Source: Baylisascaris procyonis
Lineage: Eukaryota > Nematoda > Chromadorea > Rhabditida > Ascarididae
Length of the DNA stretch: 64,000 bases
Direction of reading: 5' to 3'
NCBI GenBank assembly: GCA_037389465.1
Contig: JAZARR010000079.1
Coordinates: 124,001-188,000, forward strand
The position numbers and the translations under genes were made by a program. The notes beneath the pieces are model-generated. The model did no database searches, was not told where the DNA came from, and worked only from the letters and a program-made list of their open reading frames with translations. Position 1 is the stretch's first letter. Every line of letters begins with the position of its first letter. Below are positions 1 to 12,526 of this stretch, in pieces.

Positions 1-3000
1 AAATCGACATGCCCAACGCAGAGTTACCAACCCGGATTGAGGCCTTGTTTCATTATTCATTGCCAAGTAAAGAGGCAGAGTATGCAGCCTGAAGAACAAA
101 GAGCCAAACGCACATAAAAAGAAGCTATGGGTACCAGACAAAAAGGAAAAGAAAAGAGAAAAACCATGTCGGTACTGGATCGGCAACGCAAAAAAAGTGA
201 AGGTGCTTATGAAGGGCGGACGTTAACGCCTCTAAATTCATTAGCGTGTGGGCAATGAAGCAACTCTCCTTAAAAATGACATGCAGAAACATCTTACCTG
301 CCAAAATATAAAGCTTTCTCTCTGAGGTGTTTCTCTCGCGAATGGAAGCGTTTGCTAGTGGCCAGTGAAAAACAGCACCCATATGTAGAATGCAAGCACA
401 AGGGGCTTCCGTTCGACGGTGAAGAATCCTTACAACAACTGCTCAAATGTGTCGCAATGATACGCATTACCAGGTGTTATGCCTTTACTGCAAAGCCTCT
501 ATTCACATCTACCTGAGAATGCAGCGAAATCAGAAGGATGAAACTGCGAAAAAAACAAGTGCTTCCATTATAAGCTCACCTCGAATACCAAGAAAAACAG
601 AAGCCATTATGCAATATGAAACATATTATGTGGGTGATTTGGTCTTGAAAGTGCATAAAACTAATTCACGTTTATAAGAAGCTAAATGAACTGTAACACG
701 GGTTATTTACTGAAGGTAATGATCATTGCAAAGAGGCCGAAGTGATAACTTAAACAATGTGGCGAATGCAAATCACCTACTGAAAGAAGCATGTAACCAT
801 TGAATGTGACAGATATCATTTGATACTAAGAGGGCGGCAACACCGCATTCACAAAGTAGCTGTTGCCGCTACTACCCAAAGTCGAAAGAAAGATACACCA
901 ATGAATTTTCAGGCTGACTATATCTTCCGTATATGCAGACCAATGAAACGCAACATACCACATGCAACAAAGCGAAAAGCTTTCGTTTGCGATCATGCAG
1001 GCAGCTATCTTTTTATCGCCGACGTGAGGTGTCCGCTACATGGATAGAAGATCGAATCCGACAGGTATAAAAAGGAAGTCATCCTGTGAAGGTGTCAGCT
1101 TGTGCAATGGACTGAAACGATAAAATGCGTGGGCGTCCGACGTATAAGGTAGGCAACGATTATGTGTCATACCGCAGGCCTCGAAAGCCGATCGAGTGAA
1201 AATACATTAAACAAAGACGTACACGTCGCATAACGTCGACGCCTAAGCGCAATGAGAGAAAGTGCCGAAAAATCTGTGAAGAAACAAAGCACCAGTAGAC
1301 ATGAAAGCAAGGTGGACGCAAAGGGCAGAAAAATGGTGTCATTAAGAAACACAGAACGATTTTTCCTTGTGCATCAAAGATTCACGAAAGAAGCGAATGA
1401 AAGGAAACAAGATTTGCAACTAGTCACATTTTCGACTTCGAGTGGGTTCACATTGCACAAGATGGCGCTCAGCAACCGGATTAGCCGGTTTCCAACCCAA
1501 ATCGAAAGCATGACCACGTTCGGCACAATATGTTATCGATGAGAGATTTCATTTTCACATGTTCTAACATCAGTTTTAACTCTCCAAGAGCTTATTTAGC
1601 TGTTGATGGCAAAAATCACCACATAAACACAATTATGAGTCGTCCAAAATTTGCTGACCCCCGAAATCAATTTTAAAGGTTTTTATAAAAATTTGCAAAT
1701 TGCGTTCGAGCGACGTCGCAGTGTGCGTGTGCTGATGAAAGTTTGTTGGTACGCCATTAGCGGGCCAGCCTTTTTTTCTGCAGCTGGCCACATTCGTGAC
1801 CCACTGATACCCTGGTCGTCAACAGCTGCGATCCATACAGTATACGCCAGCCAATCCTCATTGCATTAGCGATAGGATGGGAGAACCGATTATTCATGCA
1901 CTTCAGCAAGTTTCCACAGAGTTGCGAATCTGGTGAGCATAAATTAGTGACGACCATCTTCAACAAAACTATCGATCCGCCTGATCTGCTCTCAAAAAAA
2001 TTGCAGATATTTTTGTATACACAAAAATAAACACTCATTCGGCAACCAGACAAGTTGCATCCAAGACCGGCCGAGTCATAAACGAATGAAGAGGCATGCC
2101 ATATGCGCTTTGGCATCGCGCTCAACTGACCAACATGTTTTGCAGGTTACTAGAACAAATGAAGTACATCACAACAGCGCTTTGATATCTTGTGATCAGC
2201 CGCCCATAAACATCTTCCAGAGAAGATCAGTTCTTTTACGACGTTACCGGTAAGAGGAAAATTTGACAGCTGTAAATTGCAAATTTTTTGGCCAGTTTAA
2301 GTGCAAACAACAGCCTAAACAAAGTTTATGAATTATACTGAAGCAAGCCTATAGGAGTCTGTTTTATAGCGCACATTATGTCCACCAAATCTGTCAACTG
2401 CGGCTGCAACGCCTCCCGAGTAAGAACGAACTACGGAAAAGGTAAACCGACATATGCATATACATATACACAGATATGATGGCGCTGTCACGCGCATTTG
2501 CAAAATCTGTAAAATGTTCCTTTAAAAATAACCATTTTCAGAATGGTTGCATAAACAACGAATTTATTAAAACATGAATGCAGCAGTGGGGATGCGTTAA
2601 GGATGAAGCGGACTGACGAAAGCATAGCGAAGTTTATGTGCCAATGAATGCAATTATTTTCTTCACTTGACCTCATGTCCCAGCTAGGAACCAACCAAAT
2701 GAATTCCAGTCAAACATGCAAATATCACTGGGGTAGCTATTCTCCGAAGAAGAGCAGTCATGCGAACCCGAATTCTAACTAACAGTGCAACCGATTTGTT
2801 CTCAAACACCCGATGCCTCCATCATTTTTCTTAAGCAATTTTGTGGTCTTTATTTCACAAGCAAAATAAAGGCACGCGATATTGATGACCAAAAAGACGG
2901 TGTTAATTAGACAGTAACTCATAGTCTTCCCGAGGTGGAAATGCTTTAGGCGACTAGTGAACGGGAAGACACAAGGAGCTGAAACCGACATCAATGGGAG

Positions 3001-5420
3001 GCTTCTTCCTCACTCTGACGACCCGAAAAGGAAAGAAAATATGAACTGAGTTGCGGATAAATATGAAGGTTGAGATTCGCGAAAATAATTGAAAGCCATA
3101 AGCTTACGATAAATTATGTCGATCAGAATAAGCAAACACTGAAACAAGTGCAAGATCAGAGTAGCCGTTAACAATTTTAATCATTAAAAAATCAAGTGCA
3201 GTACCATAGTACCATCGATCAACTCTTTAAACCCTATTAGTAATCGTTAGCTATTAACTGCTGTCAATCAGCTGACCGTCGATCACAGAATAATACAGAA
3301 ACTACTTCAAGGCGGCTAATTCAAACGATTTTAGGTCAAAAATGCGCAGAAGAGCTTCATATTTCGGAATTCATAGTGATTTTCATGTGCTTTTGCGCTT
3401 GCATGTTGCAAAACACATTCCCGATCGTGTTTCGTTGAGGAGGGTTTCTTCAAGGCGTTTGTGCCTGTCAAGTGTTTTTGAATCGTTGGCGAGCGTTCGT
3501 GTATATGCACCTTGCCTGCTTGATTCGAAATCCAACCGGTCGGCAAGATTATATTATAAAGCTGTCTTTTATAGTAACTTATAGGAATTAAAGGCTGAGA
3601 ACTGCGAACGGCAAAGAGTGTGATCACTATCTCAACAAAAACAGCAGTAACATCAACAAATGACCTATTCTAGCCAGATATTGGGTTGGAATTAGTCAGT
3701 AATGCGGTGATTTTTTCGTATTTCTTCCAAAATATTGAAGAAATGACGTGATTTGCTTTTTATTAACAGGCCATTAAGTCTGATAACATAGCAACAAGCA
3801 CTGCTCGCCGCGGTGCATGAGTAGAAGTGAAATGACGTCTGATGCAAATATCGACATTGCATTTTTTGGCCATTGGTGCACGATCTTTGTTTTTACGTCT
3901 AGCCAGAAGTGTTGTCGTTCCTTACAGTGCCTATATATACGTTGGTCAGTGCTCTTTTAATCGATGCTAGCGTAGGTAAACATCGACAAGAAGATTCGAT
4001 TTTCTCGGAAATCACTATCATTCGCTTCTTGAACTTTTCTCCTTTCGTAGAAATTGTTATCTGAAAATAAATATCCTTCCGACTTATCTTGTTTCTGCAT
4101 GTAGGCACTCAAGATACATTACCTGATGAAAAAACTTTTTGGAAATTTTTGGAAATCTCAATTTTCTATTTCGCAGACCTCTATTCATGACGCATTTTCT
4201 TCTTCTTTGCTCCGCACAGCGGCGATAGTTCTATTAGAGTAGCTAATTGAAAAATGCTTCCAACCGGCTGTTAACTGACTACACTTGTAGTTACCAGAAT
4301 TCAATACTTCAGATAATTTGGTTTAATTTCTTAAACATCTCAGCGACTTGATTTCGACAATTAAAATCAAACCATTCCATTACTTCTTAATCAATTAAAA
4401 TGTGACAACATGAAAAATGGGAAGGCTCTTTATTTGGGTCTAGCACATAACAACCCTGCTCCTATCAACTTTCGCAAAATCTGCTTCTTTCAGGAAGAAA
4501 GTGTTGCCAGTCGCTGTTTATCTGCGCAAAAGTTAAACCGTCTGCGGGCACAAATTTATTGCACAAGAGCGGTTCTTTTTTCACATATCGAAGCAACAAA
4601 TACACTTTTATGTGTCCTTTCGTGTTCATTTACATCCAAATGTTTTCTTATCTGATTGTCTGTTTCATAGTCTTAAGATTTATAGCGCTTTAATGATAAT
4701 ACACTACCATATCGGAGATTTTATATTTTCTGAATTTCTTTAGACAAGCTGCGAAAAACTATAACTTCACTAGTACCAAGGAACCATTTGGCAGCTAGCA
4801 TGAGGTATTTTAATCTTAGCTAGTTCTGCAGATCACTATAATCTAGAACTCTACGTCTTTCGTCAACTGATTCACATAATCAATAAAATCCTATCTGCGG
4901 AATTGTTTAGAGGTGAAAGGAAGAGGTGCACAGCAGAAATTGAATTCTTAGCCCAATGTATCTAATGGAAGGACATCACCGCTATATCATTTTCGCGCAA
5001 GTGGCAGCTGGACTTCCTCTCCACTCTTCCCCTTCCATCCTGCCGCCTCCCCGCACTTTCCTCGGGCGATGCACTTTGACGCTCACATAGAAATGTGATC
5101 GAAGGCAAGCTCTATATTAGTGTTATATATGTGATCGCCACTGTTATGTTTCTGACTGCTGCTGTTGCGTCGGTGATCGGCGGTGCGGTGGTGTGAGGTA
5201 ATGTAGACGAAGACGACGAGGTGAGGAGGAAGCTTTATTGGACGAAGAAGAACCGAAGTACACTGAATACAGATATACACACACACACAGACAATGGAAA
5301 AGGCAAAGCTTATATGGTGGTCGTTCATGTGACAATTCATGTTGAAATATGATAGCCCTGCTATGCATCACGTGATTTCCACCACATCACTGCGCATCGT
5401 CATGACATGACCTTCGTACA
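1..5420. other. Non-coding flank, no supported gene
   Basis: I see no exon chain, family motif or RNA gene on either strand. The open frames here are short (at most about 120 codons) and none resembles a known family. Local features are a C/T-rich stretch near 5015-5065 and a short CA dinucleotide run at about 5277-5289. The plus strand of the first 1.5 kb is purine-rich. The region could be intergenic or lie inside a long intron of a gene beyond the left edge. Confidence 0.6.
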
Positions 5421-5438
5421 TTGCAATATTTGCCACAT

Positions 5439-8400
5439 GCATGCGTTTTGCAATACCATTTCCGGTGCATGCGTTTTGCAATACCATTTCCGGTGCATGC
5501 GTTTTGCAATACCATTTCCGGTGCATGCGTTTTGCAATACCATTTCCGGTGCATGCTTTTTGCAATACCATTTCCGGTGCATGCTTTTTGCAATACCATT
5601 TCCGGTGCATGCGTTTTGCAATACCATTTCCGGTGCATGCGTTTTGCAATACCATTTCCGGTGCATGCGTTTTGCAATACCATTTCCGGTGCATGCGTTT
5701 TGCAATACCATTTCCGGTGCATGCGTTTTGCAATACCATTTCCGGTGCATGCGTTTTGCAATACCATTTCCGGTGCATGCGTTTTGCAATACCATTTCCG
5801 GTGCATGCTTTTTGCAACACCATTTCCGGTGCATGCGTTTTGCAATACCATTTCCGGTGCATGCGTTTTGCAATACCATTTCCGGTGCATGCGTTTTGCA
5901 ATACCATTTCCGGTGCATGCGTTTTGCAATACCATTTCCGGTGCATGCGTTTTGCAATACCATTTCCGGTGCATGCGTTTTGCAATACCATTTCCGGTGC
6001 ATGCGTTTTGCAATACCATTTCCGGTGCATGCGTTTTGCAATACCATTTCCGGTGCATGCGTTTTGCAATACCATTTCCGGTGCATGCGTTTTGCAATGC
6101 CATTTCCGGTGCATGCGTTTTGCAATACCATTTCCGGTGCATGCGTTTTGCAATACCATTTCCGGTGCATGCGTTTTGCAATACCATTTCCGGTGCATGC
6201 GTTTTGCAATACCATTTCCGGTGCATGCGTTTTGCAATACCATTTCCGGTGCATGCGTTTTGCAATGCCATTTCCGGTGCATGCGTTTTGCAATACCATT
6301 TCCGGTGCATGCGTTTTGCAATACCATTTCCGGTGCATGCGTTTTGCAATACCATTTCCGGTGCATGCGTTTTGCAATACCATTTCCGGTGCATGCGTTT
6401 TGCAATACCATTTCCGGTGCATGCGTTTTGCAATACCATTTCCGGTGCATGCGTTTTGCAATACCATTTCCGGTGCATGCGTTTTGCAATACCATTTCCG
6501 GTGCATGCGTTTTGCAATACCATTTCCGGTGCATGCGTTTTGCAATACCATTTCCGGTGCATGCGTTTTGCAATACCATTTCCGGTGCATGCGTTTTGCA
6601 ATACCATTTCCGGTGCATGCGTTTTGCAATACCATTTCCGGTGCATGCGTTTTGCAATACCATTTCCGGTGCATGCGTTTTGCAATACCATTTCCGGTGC
6701 ATGCGTTTTGCAATGCCATTTCCGGTGCATGCGTTTTGCAATACCATTTCCGGTGCATGCGTTTTGCAATACCATTTCCGGTGCATGCGTTTTGCAATAC
6801 CATTTCCGGTGCATGCGTTTTGCAATACCATTTCCGGTGCATGCGTTTTGCAATACCATTTCCGGTGCATGCGTTTTGCAATGCCATTTCCGGTGCATGC
6901 GTTTTGCAATACCATTTCCGGTGCATGCGTTTTGCAATACCATTTCCGGTGCATGCGTTTTGCAATACCATTTCCGGTGCATGCGTTTTGCAATACCATT
7001 TCCGGTGCATGCGTTTTGCAATACCATTTCCGGTGCATGCGTTTTGCAATACGGTGCATGCGTTTTGCAATACCATTTCCGGTGCATGCTTTTTGCAATA
7101 CCATTTCCGGTGCATGCTTTTTGCAATACCATTTCCGGTGCATGCTTTTTGCAATACCATTTCCGGTGCATGCGTTTTGCAATACCATTTCCGGTGCATG
7201 CGTTTTGCAATACCATTTCCGGTGCATGCGTTTTGCAATACCATTTCCGGTGCATGCGTTTTGCAATACCATTTCCGGTGCATGCGTTTTGCAATACCAT
7301 TTCCGGTGCATGCGTTTTGCAATACCATTTCCGGTGCATGCGTTTTGCAATACCATTTCCGGTGCATGCGTTTTGCAATACCATTTCCGGTGCATGGTGC
7401 ATGTTTTGCAATACCATTTCCGGTGCATGCGTTTTGCTATACCATTTCCGGTGCATGCCTTTTGCAATACCATTTCCGGTGCATGCGTTTTGCAATACCA
7501 TTTCCGGTGAATGCGTTTTGCAATACCATTTCCGGTGCATGCTTTTTGCAATACCATTTCCGGTGCATGCTTTTTGCAATACCATTTCCGGTGCATGCGT
7601 TTTGCAATACCATTTCCGGTGCATGCGTTTTGCAATACCATTTCCGGTGCATGCGTTTTGCAATACCATTTCCGGTGCATGCGTTTTGCAATACCATTTC
7701 CGGTGCATGCGTTTTGCAATACCATTTCCGGTGCATGCGTTTTGCAATACCATTTCCGGTGCATGCGTTTTGCAATACCATTTCCGGTGCATGCTTTTTG
7801 CAATACCATTTCCGGTGCATGCGTTTTGCAATACCATTTCCGGTGCATGCTTTTTGCAATACCATTTCCGGTGCATGCTTTTTGCAATACCATTTCCGGT
7901 GCATGCGTTTTGCAATACCATTTCCGGTGCATGCGTTTTGCAATACCATTTCCGGTGCATGCGTTTTGCAATACCATTTCCGGTGCATGCTTTTTGCAAT
8001 ACCATTTCCGGTGCATGCTTTTTGCAATACCATTTCCGGTGCATGCGTTTTGCAATACCATTTCCGGTGCATGCGTTTTGCAATACGGTGCATGCGTTTT
8101 GCAATACCATTTCCGGTGCATGCTTTTTGCAATACCATTTCCGGTGCATGCTTTTTGCAATACCATTTCCGGTGCATGCTTTTTGCAATACCATTTCCGG
8201 TGCATGCGTTTTGCAATACCATTTCCGGTGCATGCGTTTTGCAATACCATTTCCGGTGCATGCGTTTTGCAATACCATTTCCGGTGCATGCGTTTTGCAA
8301 TACCATTTCCGGTGCATGCGTTTTGCAATACCATTTCCGGTGCATGCGTTTTGCAATACCATTTCCGGTGCATGCGTTTTGCAATACCATTTCCGGTGCA

Positions 8401-11400
8401 TGCGTTTTGCAATACCATTTCCGGTGCATGCGTTTTGCAATACCATTTCCGGTGCATGCGTTTTGCTATACCATTTCCGGTGCATGCCTTTTGCAATACC
8501 ATTTCCGGTGCATGCGTTTTGCAATACCATTTCCGGTGCATGCGTTTTGCAATACCATTTCCGGTGCATGCGTTTTGCAATACCATTTCCGGTGCATGCG
8601 TTTTGCAATACCATTTCCGGTGCATGCGTTTTGCAATACCATTTCCGGTGCATGCGTTTTGCAATACCATTTCCGGTGCATGCGTTTTGCAATACCATTT
8701 CCGGTGCATGCGTTTTGCAATACCATTTCCGGTGCATGCGTTTTGCAATACCATTTCCGGTGCATGCGTTTTGCAATACCATTTCCGGTGCATGCGTTTT
8801 GCAATACCATTTCCGGTGCATGCGTTTTGCAATGCCATTTCCGGTGCATGCGTTTTGCAATACCATTTCCGGTGCATGCGTTCTGCAATACCATTTCCGG
8901 TGCATGCGTTTTGCAATACCATTTCCGGTGCATGCGTTTTGCAATACCATTTCCGGTGCATGCGTTTCGCGATACCATTTCCGGTGCATGCGTTTTGCAA
9001 TACCATTTCCGGTGCATGCGTTTTGCAATACCATTTCCGGTGCATGCGTTTTGCAATACCATTTCCGGTGCATGCTTTTTGCAATACCATTTCCGGTGCA
9101 TGCGTTTTGCAATACCATTTCCGGTGCATGCGCTTTGCAATACCATTTCCGGTGCATGCGTTTTGCAATACCATTTCCGGTGCATGCGTTTTGCAATACC
9201 ATTTCCGGTGCATGCGTTTTGCAATGCCATTTCCGGTGCATGCGTTTTGCAATACCATTTCCGGTGCATGCGTTCTGCAATACCATTTCCGGTGCATGCG
9301 TTTTGCAATACCATTTCCGGTGCATGCGTTTTGCAATACCATTTCCGGTGCATGCGTTTTGCAATACCATTTCCGGTGCATGCGTTTTGCAATACGGTGC
9401 ATGCGTTTTGCAATACCATTTCCGGTGCATGCTTTTTGCAATACCATTTCCGGTGCATGCTTTTTGCAATACCATTTCCGGTGCATGCTTTTTGCAATAC
9501 CATTTCCGGTGCATGCGTTTTGCAATACCATTTCCGGTGCATGCGTTTTGCAATACCATTTCCGGTGCATGCGTTTTGCAATACCATTTCCGGTGCATGC
9601 GTTTTGCAATACCATTTCCGGTGCATGCGTTTTGCAATACCATTTCCGGTGCATGCGTTTTGCAATACCATTTCCGGTGCATGCGTTTTGCAATACCATT
9701 TCCGGTGCATGCGTTTTGCAATACCATTTCCGGTGCATGCGTTTTGCAATACCATTTCCGGTGCATGCGTTTTGCTATACCATTTCCGGTGCATGCCTTT
9801 TGCAATACCATTTCCGGTGCATGCGTTTTGCAATACCATTTCCGGTGCATGCGTTTTGCAATACCATTTCCGGTGCATGCGTTTTGCAATACCATTTCCG
9901 GTGCATGCGTTTTGCAATACCATTTCCGGTGCATGCGTTTTGCAATACCATTTCCGGTGCATGCGTTTTGCAATACCATTTCCGGTGCATGCGTTTTGCA
10001 ATACCATTTCCGGTGCATGCGTTTTGCAATACCATTTCCGGTGCATGCGTTTTGCAATACCATTTCCGGTGCATGCGTTTTGCAATACCATTTCCGGTGC
10101 ATGCGTTTTGCAATACCATTTCCGGTGCATGCGTTTTGCAATACCATTTCCGGTGCATGCGTTTTGCAATGCCATTTCCGGTGCATGCGTTTTGCAATAC
10201 CATTTCCGGTGCATGCGTTCTGCAATACCATTTCCGGTGCATGCGTTTTGCAATACCATTTCCGGTGCATGCGTTTTGCAATACCATTTCCGGTGCATGC
10301 GTTTCGCGATACCATTTCCGGTGCATGCGTTTTGCAATACCATTTCCGGTGCATGCGTTTTGCAATACCATTTCCGGTGCATGCGTTTTGCAATACCATT
10401 TCCGGTGCATGCTTTTTGCAATACCATTTCCGGTGCATGCGTTTTGCAATACCATTTCCGGTGCATGCGTTTTGCAATACCATTTCCGGTGCATGCGTTT
10501 TGCAATACCATTTCCGGTGCATGCGTTTTGCAATACCATTTCCGGTGCATGCGTTTTGCAATACCATTTCCGGTGCATGCGTTTTGCAATACCATTTCCG
10601 GTGCATGCGTTTTGCAATACCATTTCCGGTGCATGCGTTTTGCAATACCATTTCCGGTGCATGCGTTTTGCTATACCATTTCCGGTGCATGCGTTTTGCA
10701 ATACCATTTCCGGTGCATGCGTTTTGCAATACCATTTCCGGTGCATGCGTTTTGCAATACCATTTCCGGTGCATGCGTTTTGCAATACCATTTCCGGTGC
10801 ATGCGTTTTGCAATACCATTTCCGGAGCATGCGTTCTGCAATACCATTTCCGGTGCATGCGTTTTGCAATACCATTTCCGGTGCATGCGTTTTGCAATAC
10901 CATTCCCGGTGCATGCGTTTTGCAATACCATTTCCGGTGCATGCGTTTTGCAATACCATTTCCGGTGCATGCGTTTTGCAATACCATTTCCGGTGCATGC
11001 GTTTTGCAATACCATTTCCGGCGCATGCGTTTTGCAATACCATTTCCGGTGCATGCGTTTTGCAATACCATTTCCGGTGCATGCTTTTTGCAATACCATT
11101 TCCGGTGCATGCGTTTTGCAATACCATTTCCGGTGCATGCGTTTTGCAATACCATTTCCGGTGCATGCGTTTTGCAATACCATTTCCGGTGCATGCGTTT
11201 TGCAATACCATTTCCGGTGCATGCGTTTTGCAATACCATTTCCGGTGCATGCGTTTTGCAATACCATTTCCGGTGCATGCGTTTTGCAATACCATTTCCG
11301 GTGCATGCGTTTTGCAATACCATTTCCGGCGCATGCGTTTTGCAATACCATTTCCGGTGCATGCGTTTTGCAATACCATTTCCGGTGCATGCTTTTTGCA

Positions 11401-12526
11401 ATACCATTTCCGGTGCATGCGTTTTGCAATACCATTTCCGGTGCATGCGTTTTGCAATACCATTTCCGGTGCATGCGTTTTGCAATACCATTTCCGGTGC
11501 ATGCGTTTTGCAATACCATTTCCGGTGCATGCGTTTTGCAATACCATTTCCGGTGCATGCGTTTTGCAATACCATTTCCGGTGCATGCGTTTTGCAATAC
11601 CATTTCCGGTGCATGCGTTTTGCAATACCATTTCCGGTGCATGCGTTTTGCAATACCATTTCCGGTGCATGCTTTTTGCAATACCATTTCCGGTGCATGC
11701 GTTTTGCAATACCATTTCCGGTGCATGCGTTTTGCAATACCATTTCCGGTGCATGCTTTTTGCAATACCATTTCCGGTGCATGCGTTTTGCAATACCATT
11801 TCCGGTGCATGCGTTTTGCAATACCATTTCCGGTGCATGCGTTTTGCAGTACCATTTCCGGTGCATGCTTTTTGCAATACCATTTCTGGTGCATGCGTTT
11901 TGCAATACCATTTCCGGTGCATGCGTTTTGCAATACCATTTCCGGTGCATGCTTTTTGCAATACCATTTCCGGTGCATGCGTTTTGCAGTACCATTTCCG
12001 GTGCATGCGTTTTGCAATACCATTTCCGGTGCATGCTTTTTGCAATACCATTTCCGGTGCATGCGTTTTGCAATACCATTTCCGGTGCATGCGTTTTGCA
12101 ATACCATTTCCGGTGCATGCGTTTTGCAATACCATTTCCGGTGCATGCGCTTTGCAATACCATTTCCGGTGCATGCGTTTTGCAATACCATTTCCGGTGC
12201 ATGCGTTTTGCAATACCATTTCCGGTGCATGCGTTTTGCAATACCATTTCCGGTGCATGCGTTTTGCAATACCATTTCCGGTGCATGCTTTTTGCAATAC
12301 CATTTCCGGTGCATGCGTTTTGCAATACCATTTCCGGTGCATGCGTTTTGCAATACCATTTCCGGTGCATGCTTTTTGCAATACCATTTCCGGTGCATGC
12401 GTTTTGCAATACCATTTGCGGTGCATGCGTTTTGCAATACCATTTCCGGTGCATGCTTTTTGCAATACCATTTCCGGTGCATGCTTTTTGCAATACCATT
12501 TCCGGTGCATGCGTTTTGCAATACCA
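5439..12526. repeat. 28-bp tandem satellite array, about 253 copies
   Basis: A continuous head-to-tail array of a 28-bp unit (first clean copy 5471-5498) fills about 7.09 kb. Each unit carries the palindromes GCATGC and TTGCAA and the string TTTCCGG, and is about 46% G+C. Most units read GCGTTTT after GCAT; roughly 30 read GCTTTTT instead. Other shared variants are rare: GCAATGCC, TTCTGC, TTTCGCGAT, GCTATACC and GCGCTTT. Length variants are a 21-bp unit (7-bp deletion) near 7051, 8085 and 9394, and one 5-bp insertion near 7391-7405. The unit has no stop codon in any of its six frames, so every frame stays open for kilobases. A 28-bp unit also cycles through all three codon phases, so this is not coding evidence. 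Very high identity between copies implies recent expansion or homogenisation, or assembly smoothing. Confidence 0.98.
7051..10307. repeat. Higher-order duplications inside the 28-bp array
   Basis: Marker variants recur in the same order at fixed offsets. The 21-bp short unit lies at 7051, 8085 and 9394. The GCTATACC variant, followed by a GCCTTTT unit, lies at about 7437, 8466 and 9775. The 8085 to 9394 and 8466 to 9775 offsets are both 1309 bp, which equals 46 x 28 + 21. The variants GCAATGCC (8831/10168), TTCTGC (8881/10218) and TTTCGCGAT (8962/10299) repeat at 1337 bp, one extra unit. The earlier step of 1029 bp (36 x 28 + 21) is seen between 7437 and 8466. Blocks of about 1.0-1.3 kb have therefore been copied in tandem within the array. 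Confidence 0.9.

Noticed and set aside
1757..2125. 122-codon minus-strand open frame
   Set aside because: Cysteine- and serine-rich but without signal peptide, domain pattern or splice context that would support a gene.
5439..12526. CRISPR-like array
   Set aside because: The copies are directly contiguous with no unique spacers, and the surrounding genes are intron-containing eukaryotic genes.
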